Notes under the pieces: model-generated | The model's database searches: none | What the model saw: the letters and a program-made list of their open reading frames with translations, nothing else | What the model was told of the DNA's origin: nothing | DNA from: an uncultured Bacilli bacterium | GTDB taxonomy: Bacteria; Bacillota_I; Bacilli_A; ML615J-28; CAG-698 | NCBI GenBank assembly: GCA_947624315.1 | Contig: CANQJU010000003.1 | Coordinates: 1-28,283, forward strand | Length of the DNA stretch: 28,283 bases | Direction of reading: 5' to 3' | Made by a program: the position numbers and the translations under genes | Shown here: positions 15,881 through 23,329 of the stretch, piece after piece | Numbering within the stretch: position 1 is the stretch's first letter | Layout: each line of letters begins with the position of its first letter

Positions 15881-16297
15881 TTAGCAATCGCATCCAACAG
15901 CAGGAACAAAACTATCACCTTTTTCAAGAGCATATTTTTCATATCCTCCAACAAAATAATATAACTTCTTGTATCCATTTTCAACTAATATATTAAAGAC
16001 TTCTAAAACATCACTGTCATCACCAATAATAACAATTTTTTTATTATGACTAGGATATACAATCATAATGTTTTGGGCAATTTCTTCAAGATTCTTAGTT
16101 TCTCCACCCATACATAGAAAATAAGGAATATGTCCTAAGGCACATATATCATTAGTTCGTATATCATAAAGAAGTACACCTTCTTCATTTATTATTTTGT
16201 CAAATTGATTGATATCAGTAATAGCTTTTATTTTTTCTTGTTTGCATCCAACTAAAAAGATAGATACAAACAAAAGCAAAAGATATATTTTTTTCAT
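15881..16297 (-). CDS. Rhodanese-like lipoprotein lacking the catalytic cysteine
   Basis: 138 residues. The lipobox FLVGC anchors C18 outside the membrane. The rest resembles a single rhodanese domain: LLYDIRTND (43-50), GHIP (55-58), the strand KKIVIIG, and VENGYKKLYYFVGGYEKY at the end. The active-site loop, CRSGNRS-like in true sulfurtransferases, reads G92-D-D-S-D, so the catalytic Cys is gone. Two cysteines close the protein (C136-D-C138). A binding or redox role is more likely than sulfur transfer, but this is inference. Its ATG overlaps the trmD stop by 4 nt (ATGA), making it the last gene of the zinc-operon transcript. Confidence 0.72.
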   Translation of the reverse strand: MKKIYLLLLFVSIFLVGCKQEKIKAITDINQFDKIINEEGVLLYDIRTNDICALGHIPYFLCMGGETKNLEEIAQNIMIVYPSHNKKIVIIGDDSDVLEVFNILVENGYKKLYYFVGGYEKYALEKGDSFVPAVGCDC

Positions 16298-17022
16298 TTT
16301 TGTTCCTTCTTTAGTTCTATTAATATTTTTTTATCTTCTTCATTTAATTTAGCTTTTCGCAATAAATCTTTGCGATATTTATAAGTTCTTTCCAAAGACT
16401 TTTGACGACGCCATTTACGAATATTTTCGTGATTGCCGGATATTAAAACTTCCGGTACACTCATGCCTTCGAAAACTTCCGGACGAGTGTATTGAGGAAA
16501 TTCTAACAAGTTGTTTTCAAAACTTTCTTCAATAGTTGATTCACTATTTCCTAAAACTCCGGGAAGCAAACGAATAACACTATCATAGATAACTAAGGCA
16601 GCATATTCTCCACCAGTCAAAATATAATCACCTATGGAAATTCCTTCATCAACAAAATTCATTATTCTTTCATCAATTCCCTCATAGTGCCCACATATAA
16701 TTATTAAATGTTCAATTTTGCTCAACTTAATTGCTTTTTTTTGATTATAAGTTTTAGCAACTGGTGTTGTAATAATTTTATATGCTTTTTCCCAATTGGG
16801 AATGCTTCTCAAACAATCTAAAACAGGTTGTGCTTGAATAATCATCCCCGCACCTCCACCATATGAATAATCATCAACACGATTGTTATTATTCAAGGTA
16901 AAATCGCGGAAATCATGAATATGAACATCAATTATTTGTTTATTTATAGCTCTTTTAGAAATAGATGAATTAATAGTTCCTTCAAACATTTCTGGAAAAA
17001 TAGTTAAAATATCAATTCTCAT
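16294..17022 (-). CDS. trmD: tRNA (guanine37-N1)-methyltransferase
   Basis: SPOUT-class methyltransferase that makes m1G37 next to the anticodon of several tRNAs and prevents +1 frameshifting; generally essential. 242 residues, normal length. The start MRIDILTIFPEMFEG, the NRVDDYSYGGGAGM block, and the knotted AdoMet site (IICGHYEGIDERI and SIGDYILTGGEYAA) are all present. The ATG overlaps the rimM stop by 4 nt, and the downstream rhodanese overlaps trmD by 4 nt. It is thus embedded in a chain of coupled genes headed by the zinc repressor. Confidence 0.97.
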   Translation of the reverse strand: MRIDILTIFPEMFEGTINSSISKRAINKQIIDVHIHDFRDFTLNNNNRVDDYSYGGGAGMIIQAQPVLDCLRSIPNWEKAYKIITTPVAKTYNQKKAIKLSKIEHLIIICGHYEGIDERIMNFVDEGISIGDYILTGGEYAALVIYDSVIRLLPGVLGNSESTIEESFENNLLEFPQYTRPEVFEGMSVPEVLISGNHENIRKWRRQKSLERTYKYRKDLLRKAKLNEEDKKILIELKKEQK

Positions 17023-17528
17023 AATAGTCCCTCAATTGGGATAATAACTAAATATTTATCTTTTATATTAACCTCATCAATAAACTCTTCAACAAAAGGT
17101 ACTAATGCTTGCCCTTTGTCTTGTTTTTTTATCATAAGAATTGCCCCTTGGGGAACATCAAGAATATCAATGACCTCGCCAATAATATTCCCTTGATTAT
17201 CTTTAGCTATTAAACCAATTAAATCATCATAATAGAAATCATCTTCTTCTAAAGCTTCTAAAGTTTCTTTATCAACATAAATACTTTTACCAACAAAATT
17301 TAATACTTCATTAATATTATTGTATCCATTGAACAAAACTAAACCTAAACCTTTGTGAATACGAAATCCATCGATAACTATTTTATCATATTTTTCCCCA
17401 TTTTCAATATATAAAGTATTTCCTTTACTAAATCTTTCAAAAGGAAAACTTGTTGAAAGGGAAACTTTAACTTCTCCTTTAATTCCATGAGTAGCAATAA
17501 TTTTTCCAACTTCTAAATATTTCATCAT
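17019..17528 (-). CDS. rimM: 16S rRNA processing / 30S maturation factor
   Basis: RimM binds S19 and assists maturation of the 30S head. 169 residues: an N-terminal RimM barrel (YLEVGKIIATHGIKGEVKV) and a C-terminal PRC-barrel (DDFYYDDLIGL...GEVIDILDVPQGAILMIK...VPFVEEFI). Two ATGs are in tandem; the first overlaps the ATPase TGA stop as ATGATG, with GGTGA just upstream. rimM-trmD is a normal pair, but being fused by overlap to a metal ATPase is not. Confidence 0.95.
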   Translation of the reverse strand: MMKYLEVGKIIATHGIKGEVKVSLSTSFPFERFSKGNTLYIENGEKYDKIVIDGFRIHKGLGLVLFNGYNNINEVLNFVGKSIYVDKETLEALEEDDFYYDDLIGLIAKDNQGNIIGEVIDILDVPQGAILMIKKQDKGQALVPFVEEFIDEVNIKDKYLVIIPIEGLL

Positions 17529-19963
17529 TCACCTTTTTTCTTGTCCATTTTCATGGCTCTTAATGAATTCAAAATAGCTAATAATGAAACACCAACATCA
17601 GCAAAAATAGCCTCATAAATTAAGAATTGATTAATACTTAATATTCCAAGAGGAGCAATAATTAAAACTGACAACTTAATAACTAAAGCTAAAATAATAT
17701 TTTCAATAACAATTCGCTTTGTCTTTCGAGCAATTCTAATAGCATCAGGGATTTTATTTAATTCATCAGTCATTAAGACGATATCAGCAGCTTCAATTGC
17801 CGCATCACTTCCCAAGGCACCCATAGCAAAGCCAACATCAGCACATGACAAAACTGGAGTATCATTAACGCCATCTCCCACGAAGGCTATTTTTTCATTA
17901 TCCTTAAGCTTTCCCTTTAATTCCTGTAATTTATTAACTTTGTCAAGTGGTGTCATTTCACTATAGTACATATCAATACCTGTTTTTGTTGCTACCTCAC
18001 GAGCAATCTCTTCATTATCACCAGTAAGCATACATACAGTTTCTACCCCAAGTGATTTCAATTCTTGAATTGTAGCTTTTGCATTTGATTTAATGCGGTC
18101 ACGAATAATGAAGTAACCAACAATTACACCATCAATAGAAATACACAAATTATTAATTTTTCTTACATCTTTAACAAGTTCAACTCCTGATGCTTCTAAA
18201 TATTCTTTTCTTCCAATTAGAACATCTTTATCATTAACTAAAGCATGAACGCCTCTTTTATTGACACTATCTAATAAGGTTACACTACTTGCATCAATTG
18301 GTTTATTATAAGCTTCAACAATTGATTTAGCAATTGGATGATTAGATGTTGATTCAGCATATGCGGCATAATATAATATTTGATCTTTAGTCATGTTTTT
18401 CAAAGTAACAATCTTTTTAAGAACAAAATTACCTTCAGTTAATGTACCTGTTTTATCCAAAACAACTGTTTTCAAATTAGTTAAAGCTTCTAAATAGTTA
18501 CTACCTTTAACTAATATACCTTGTTTACTTGCTCCTCCAATTCCCCCAAAGAATCCTAAAGGAATAGAAATAACTAAAGCACAAGGACAAGAAACAACCA
18601 AGAAAATTAAAGCAACACGAATTGACTCTTTATATCCTGCCCAGTTAACATCATAATTAGGATTAATGAATGGCAAAAAGGCAGCAATTAATAAAGCCAA
18701 AATAACAACAACTGGAGTATAATAACGAGCAAATTTCGAAATAAAATTCTCTGACTTTGATTTTAAACTACCTGCATTTTCAACCATATCTAAAATCTTC
18801 GAAACCATTGAATCTTCATATGTCTTTTCAACTCTGATATTAATATTTCCATTTTCACAAATACTTCCTGACAAAACCTTGTCCCCAACATTAACATATT
18901 TTCGTAAACTCTCACCAGTTAAAGCCGAAACATCTAAATCAGCGCTACCAAAAATAACTTCACCATCTAGAGGAACTCTTTCACCTTCCTTAACTAATAA
19001 TTCATCACCGATAATTACTTCTTCAGGATTTACTTCCATTAATTCCCCATTAACAATAACATTAGCTTTTTGGGGTTGAATATTAACTAGTGAAGCAATT
19101 GACTTTCGTGAATAATTTACAGCATATTGTTGACAAAGTTCACCTAACTTATAAAAAAGCATAACCAAAATAGCTTCATCATAATATTTAATCATTAAAG
19201 CAACGATTGTGGCAAGAGACATCAAAAACTTTTCATCAAAGACTCGCCCACTTGAAATATTCTTATATGCTCCATACAAAACATCTTTACTTAATAAAAT
19301 ATATCCAGGAATATATGTAGCATATATAATAATATCTCTAAAAGTAATCAAATGATTAAAAATAGTAATGCCTTTAGTAAAACCAATAATATTAAATATT
19401 GTTTTCGTAATGAATCCAATTAAAAATAATGATCCACCAATAATAAATTCTATTTTTCTTTTTTTACTTATTTTCTCTTCTTCTTCACCAGTATTTTTAA
19501 CTTCGCGACCATCGATAACTTTAATTGCTGGATCTACACTTGAGGCAATCTTTTGAACCTTTTCTGCTAAATTATTGATAACTTCTTCATTAGTTGTTTC
19601 AATAATAAATTTTTCAGAAGAAAAATCAACAACAATAAATTCATGATCAAATGTTCTTTTAGCAATTCTTTCAACTTTAGAAGCACAACTTCCACAGTCC
19701 AAATTCTTTAAAGTTAATACCTTACGAATAACTGGTTTAATTTCTTTCTCTTCAATATCAATATCTTCATCAATATCACTAATACAATTAATGATATCCT
19801 TTACTTGCTCTATGCTTTTTTCCTCATCACTAAAATTAACCATTAAAGTTTTAGTATCTTTATTTAAGACAAAATTATTTTTATCAATTATTTTAGATAA
19901 TTCCACTTCAATTTTATATAGAGCACTACCACTTACATTATTTAATTTAAATTGTTTCTTCAT
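17525..19963 (-). CDS. P1B-type heavy-metal ATPase, Zn2+/Cd2+ export (CadA/ZntA-like)
   Basis: Pumps Zn2+, and probably Cd2+/Pb2+, out of the cytoplasm using ATP. 812 residues. Residues 1-65 resemble a metal-binding HMA domain without its cysteines; 82-150 is an intact HMA domain with C90-G-S-C93. Eight membrane helices follow in the P1B pattern, with the transport motif C459-P-C461. D503 in DKTGTLT is the phosphorylated aspartate, SNHP is the P1B histidine motif, and GDGVNDTP is the hinge motif. The last helix reads FADVGVSLLAILNSLR, whose Asp fits the Zn/Cd (P1B-2) class. The ATG overlaps the repressor gene by 17 nt and has no clear Shine-Dalgarno, suggesting translational coupling. Confidence 0.93.
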   Translation of the reverse strand: MKKQFKLNNVSGSALYKIEVELSKIIDKNNFVLNKDTKTLMVNFSDEEKSIEQVKDIINCISDIDEDIDIEEKEIKPVIRKVLTLKNLDCGSCASKVERIAKRTFDHEFIVVDFSSEKFIIETTNEEVINNLAEKVQKIASSVDPAIKVIDGREVKNTGEEEEKISKKRKIEFIIGGSLFLIGFITKTIFNIIGFTKGITIFNHLITFRDIIIYATYIPGYILLSKDVLYGAYKNISSGRVFDEKFLMSLATIVALMIKYYDEAILVMLFYKLGELCQQYAVNYSRKSIASLVNIQPQKANVIVNGELMEVNPEEVIIGDELLVKEGERVPLDGEVIFGSADLDVSALTGESLRKYVNVGDKVLSGSICENGNINIRVEKTYEDSMVSKILDMVENAGSLKSKSENFISKFARYYTPVVVILALLIAAFLPFINPNYDVNWAGYKESIRVALIFLVVSCPCALVISIPLGFFGGIGGASKQGILVKGSNYLEALTNLKTVVLDKTGTLTEGNFVLKKIVTLKNMTKDQILYYAAYAESTSNHPIAKSIVEAYNKPIDASSVTLLDSVNKRGVHALVNDKDVLIGRKEYLEASGVELVKDVRKINNLCISIDGVIVGYFIIRDRIKSNAKATIQELKSLGVETVCMLTGDNEEIAREVATKTGIDMYYSEMTPLDKVNKLQELKGKLKDNEKIAFVGDGVNDTPVLSCADVGFAMGALGSDAAIEAADIVLMTDELNKIPDAIRIARKTKRIVIENIILALVIKLSVLIIAPLGILSINQFLIYEAIFADVGVSLLAILNSLRAMKMDKKKGE

Positions 19964-20243
19964 GTCTGATATGAGAAGTATGATTTAACACTTGCTCAAT
20001 GATATTTTTAATATGATAATCATTAAGACTATAATATACTTCTTTTCCTCTTCTTTCCGCTTTAACTATATCGTATAATTTTAACATCTGCAATTGATGA
20101 GAAACAGCAGATTGTGTAATATTTAATTCTTTAGAGATTGTGGAAACAGATTTACTATTATCAAAAATATTTATAACAATTTTTAATCTAGTACTATCCG
20201 CTAAAGCTTTAAATATATTTACACTACCTTCAATATTTTGCAT
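19947..20243 (-). CDS. czrA: ArsR/SmtB-family zinc sensor repressor (CzrA-type)
   Basis: A winged-helix repressor that leaves DNA on binding metal. 98 residues from the chosen start. The recognition helix region is ITQSAVSHQLQMLK and the wing is AERRGKEVYYSL. In the last helix D75-Y-H77 ... H88-T-S-H91 reproduces the spacing of the CzrA/SmtB alpha-5 zinc site (DxH-x10-HxxH), while the cysteine-based alpha-3 site is absent, pointing to Zn2+ (or Co2+). I chose the ATG at 20241-20243, which has AGAGGTG just upstream; the ATG at 20264 abuts the operator and has none. It heads the operon with the ATPase it overlaps. Confidence 0.92.
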   Translation of the reverse strand: MQNIEGSVNIFKALADSTRLKIVINIFDNSKSVSTISKELNITQSAVSHQLQMLKLYDIVKAERRGKEVYYSLNDYHIKNIIEQVLNHTSHIRHEETI

Positions 20244-20263
20244 GTGTTCACCTCTTTCAAACA

Positions 20264-20281
20264 TATGAACATTTGTTCATA
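20264..20281. promoter_or_regulatory. Zinc-repressor operator
   Basis: A perfect inverted repeat TATGAAC-ATTT-GTTCATA, containing TGAACA..TGTTCA, the known core of SmtB/CzrA/CadC-type operators. It lies directly at and after the predicted transcription start of the repressor gene. Confidence 0.85.
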
Positions 20282-20288
20282 CATTGAT

Positions 20289-20317
20289 ATTATACGCTTC
20301 GAGCATATATAAAACAA
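20289..20317 (-). promoter_or_regulatory. Promoter of the zinc-efflux operon
   Basis: TTGTTT (20312-20317), 17 bp, TATAAT (20289-20294). Transcription from about 20282 would start on the operator. I saw no comparable promoter between here and rimM. Confidence 0.7.
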
Positions 20318-20385
20318 TGTAAAATCTTATAATTTACTTGTTAAAATATATAATTATTTATTAATATTTATGAAAGCAAAAATAA

Positions 20386-20405
20386 AAAGGCATCTAAATG
20401 CCTTT
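20386..20405 (-). terminator. Terminator of rpsP-khpA
   Basis: AAAGGCAT/ATGCCTTT (20386-20393 with 20398-20405), 4-nt loop, T run on the minus strand. It separates rpsP-khpA from the downstream zinc operon. Confidence 0.8.
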
Positions 20406-20415
20406 AAATAAATTC

Positions 20416-20667
20416 TTAAAATGTATCAACAGATAACTCTATTTTTTTACCAAAACGTGATGCTGAAGCATAAGCAATAGTGCGAATAGAATTAATTACG
20501 CGCCCCTTTTTGCCTATTAAGCGACCAACATCTTCTTGGTTAACCATAATTTGAATTGTAATAGTGTCATTTTCTTCTCCGAAATTTTTTACGACTACTT
20601 CTTCAGGATACATAACTAATGGTTTAATCAATTCACTTAAGAATTGTTCATAGTTGATTTCATTCAT
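20416..20667 (-). CDS. khpA: KH-domain RNA-binding protein KhpA
   Basis: An 83-residue single KH-domain protein (YlqC/KhpA family) that partners with KhpB (Jag/EloR) in RNA binding linked to cell elongation and division. The GRLIGKKGRVINSIRTI segment carries the GxxG RNA-binding loop. N-terminal LIKPLVMYPEEVVV matches the family start. It follows rpsP by 8 nt, the common Firmicute arrangement, and TAGGT lies before the ATG. Confidence 0.93.
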   Translation of the reverse strand: MNEINYEQFLSELIKPLVMYPEEVVVKNFGEENDTITIQIMVNQEDVGRLIGKKGRVINSIRTIAYASASRFGKKIELSVDTF

Positions 20668-20675
20668 TTTAATAC

Positions 20676-20945
20676 CTACTTATTTTTCTTACTATTAACA
20701 AACTTTTCATTAATTCCAAGTTTAGTAAAAATTGACTTAACTGTATCAGTAGGTTGAGCTCCTTTTTCTAACCAATTAAGAGCTTTTTCTTCATCGATTT
20801 TAATAACATCTTTTTCAATTGGATGATATGTTCCAATAATTTCAATAAAACGACCATCACGTGGACTAGTTGATTCTGTTGCTACAACACGATAAAAAGG
20901 ACGTTTTTTAGAACCATATCTTTGTAATCTTAATTTAACAGCCAT
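20676..20945 (-). CDS. rpsP: 30S ribosomal protein S16
   Basis: S16 stabilises early 30S assembly intermediates. 89 residues: the start MAVKLRLQRYGSKKRPFYRVVATES, SPRDGRFIEIIGTYHP and the A-x-x-WLEKGAQPTDTVKSI block are all canonical. AAGGAGG lies about 7 nt before the ATG, with a near-perfect promoter upstream. It is the first gene of the usual rpsP-khpA-rimM-trmD-rplS series, which here is interrupted after khpA. Confidence 0.98.
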   Translation of the reverse strand: MAVKLRLQRYGSKKRPFYRVVATESTSPRDGRFIEIIGTYHPIEKDVIKIDEEKALNWLEKGAQPTDTVKSIFTKLGINEKFVNSKKNK

Positions 20946-20978
20946 ATTTGTTCCTCCTTAATAATTCATTACTTGGAT

Positions 20979-21007
20979 ATTATACTATAATAAATATTGA
21001 TTGTCAA
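20979..21007 (-). promoter_or_regulatory. rpsP promoter
   Basis: TTGACA (21002-21007), exactly 17 bp, TATAAT (20979-20984): a full consensus promoter, as expected for a ribosomal protein gene. Confidence 0.85.
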
Positions 21008-21013
21008 GTATTT

Positions 21014-23311
21014 TTACTTAACACTTATCTTTTTATTTTTAATCTTTAACAAATCAAAGAATATAAATAATAAATATACAACCAATATAACTATTGATGT
21101 AACAATAACCAATATTGGATTATAAGACAATATATTAATATTTAGATCATTTTCTAAGAATTTGCCTTTTAAAATTGTATAAAACAAGAAATAGAAAGCA
21201 TTTAAAGAAACAATTATAGTTGCTAAACGTATTAATCTATTTTTTAGTTTTTTGTTAAATATCAATTTATTAGAAAAAGCTTTTTCTTTGATTAACTCAT
21301 TGGTGTTTTTCTTGGCAAATGCTTCAATAACAAATGACAAAGCAAAAATTAATGTACCAATTATTAACAATATATAATAATAAACATTGCTAATACCTTT
21401 GATATTATTGAGTTTATTATTAATATCAATATAGACATATGTTAATTCATTGCCGAGTGTCAATTTATTATCTTCTAAATATTTGTAATCAAATTTCTTT
21501 AAATTATTATTACTAATACCATATTCATGATAATCAACTATACTATTATATAAAAAGTTTTTTATACCATTACTATTTTTAAAAAACACGTAAGACTCAG
21601 TAAGTGAGTAAACAACACCAACAACTTTCACTTTGCTTTGTAGAACACATTTATAATTATTGTTATCATCAACATAATCAATTTCTCTATTATATGTAAT
21701 ATCAATACTACCACTATCAGGTAAATTATGTGAATGTGGAGGATTAGGAGAATAAAGGAAAAAATAATCAGAGAAAGCTCTCAAAGCATTAGTTGTGACA
21801 ACAGCCTCATCATCGCTTTCGGGTTTTCTTCCCCATATAATTTCCTCATCATTATAAATCTTAATATCATCAATTTGAAAATTGTGGTTATTTAATAAAT
21901 AATCAACATATAACTTTTTTAAATTTGTGTATGTTTCTTTATTCATATATATATCACCAACATATTCAGAAAAAGAAATATATCTAGGATCAATCGTATA
22001 AGCTGGAACTTGTACTACTCTTGGAGGGTTTAGTGATTCATCGAAATATTTAACCAATTGATTATTTTTCTTTAATTCATTAAGATTGGTTTTGATCACC
22101 CCAACAATATAATATTTAGTGTTGTTAAAAAGAGCATATACACCACCCTTTTGATATACTTCATTTTCAATAAAAGTATCCCAACTAACAACTTCATCTA
22201 ACCAACGGCTAAATAAATTTTCATCGTTTTTGTCATATATAAAGGAATCTAAGCTATCACACCAACTATTAAAAACATAGTCCATAACAACTATTTCATT
22301 GTTTCCCAGTTTCTTTCCATCATAATTATCGGTAATAACATAACGACACTTATCAAGTCCCTTTTTATCTTTTCCCATTAGGAAGTTACCAACAGGAATA
22401 TATATTTCATTATAATCAGCATTAACTCCCTCAATATCAATATCATCAAAGGAAGTATTCAGTTTATCTAAATTTCCACTATCAGGAATAATAACAGAAT
22501 CATATTGACTATGTCCATATATTTTTTCTTGCACTTCATAATTGTTAATACTATTTATATTTATAAATAATAAAGCTAAACTTAGTAAAATGACTGTTAA
22601 AAACATAAGAGCATAATGAAAGGGCCATCTAAACAATTTACTAACAATTTTAGTATTGCATTCATTGACATGTTTTTCATAATGAAGAGAATTGTCGTTT
22701 TTATTTAACTCTTCTAAACGACATTCCTTATCGTTAATTGTTAATAAATAATTACCATACTCATTAGCATTAACCATATAATGAGTTGCAATAATAATTA
22801 TTTTGTCTTTAGATAATTCTTTCAAATAATTCAAAACAATAACTGATTTTTCATAATCTAAGTGACTAGTAGGCTCATCAAGTAGTAGCAAACTATTATT
22901 TTCAAGCAAAGCAATAGAAAGATTTAATCTTTGTTTTTCACCTGATGATAAGCTTCGAGCTTTAGAATACTTAACCTTTTGCAAATCTAATTTAATAACC
23001 AAATCATTTATTCTTTCCTCATCATTGCAAAACATCTTTAAATGATCATATACTGTTAAAGAATTAAACACTTTAAGGGTTGTTGGAACATAACTTATTT
23101 CCTTATCGGTTAATACTTGATTATCGATTTGATAGGTAATGCTCCCACTATCAGGAGTTTCTATGCCTTTGATGATTTTAAATAATGTTGTTTTTCCACT
23201 ACCATTTCTTCCAATCAATAGATATATACCAGGTTTATCTATAGATAAGTTTATATTATTTAATATTAACCTTTCACCAAATGATTTTGTTACATTTTCA
23301 ATTCGTAACAT
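21014..23311 (-). CDS. ABC transporter ATPase-permease fusion (FtsX/MacB-type)
   Basis: 765 residues from the ATG at 23309-23311, which has GAGAGGT upstream; a TTG frame start at 23326 lacks one. The N-terminal ABC domain has Walker A GRNGSGKTT (34-42), signature LSSGEKQRL (near 121), Walker B LLLLDEPT and H-loop ATHY. The Q-loop position reads YVPTTL, without the usual Gln. A first membrane helix (about 230-252) is followed by a roughly 400-residue extracytoplasmic domain and three C-terminal helices, giving the four-helix FtsX/MacB permease layout. Such proteins act as mechanotransmitters or peptide/antibiotic exporters; the substrate here is unknown. It lies 18 nt after a second, related fusion, probably as a heterodimer partner. 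Confidence 0.85.
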   Translation of the reverse strand: MLRIENVTKSFGERLILNNINLSIDKPGIYLLIGRNGSGKTTLFKIIKGIETPDSGSITYQIDNQVLTDKEISYVPTTLKVFNSLTVYDHLKMFCNDEERINDLVIKLDLQKVKYSKARSLSSGEKQRLNLSIALLENNSLLLLDEPTSHLDYEKSVIVLNYLKELSKDKIIIIATHYMVNANEYGNYLLTINDKECRLEELNKNDNSLHYEKHVNECNTKIVSKLFRWPFHYALMFLTVILLSLALLFININSINNYEVQEKIYGHSQYDSVIIPDSGNLDKLNTSFDDIDIEGVNADYNEIYIPVGNFLMGKDKKGLDKCRYVITDNYDGKKLGNNEIVVMDYVFNSWCDSLDSFIYDKNDENLFSRWLDEVVSWDTFIENEVYQKGGVYALFNNTKYYIVGVIKTNLNELKKNNQLVKYFDESLNPPRVVQVPAYTIDPRYISFSEYVGDIYMNKETYTNLKKLYVDYLLNNHNFQIDDIKIYNDEEIIWGRKPESDDEAVVTTNALRAFSDYFFLYSPNPPHSHNLPDSGSIDITYNREIDYVDDNNNYKCVLQSKVKVVGVVYSLTESYVFFKNSNGIKNFLYNSIVDYHEYGISNNNLKKFDYKYLEDNKLTLGNELTYVYIDINNKLNNIKGISNVYYYILLIIGTLIFALSFVIEAFAKKNTNELIKEKAFSNKLIFNKKLKNRLIRLATIIVSLNAFYFLFYTILKGKFLENDLNINILSYNPILVIVTSIVILVVYLLFIFFDLLKIKNKKISVK

Positions 23312-23329
23312 TATATTACCTCTCAATAA

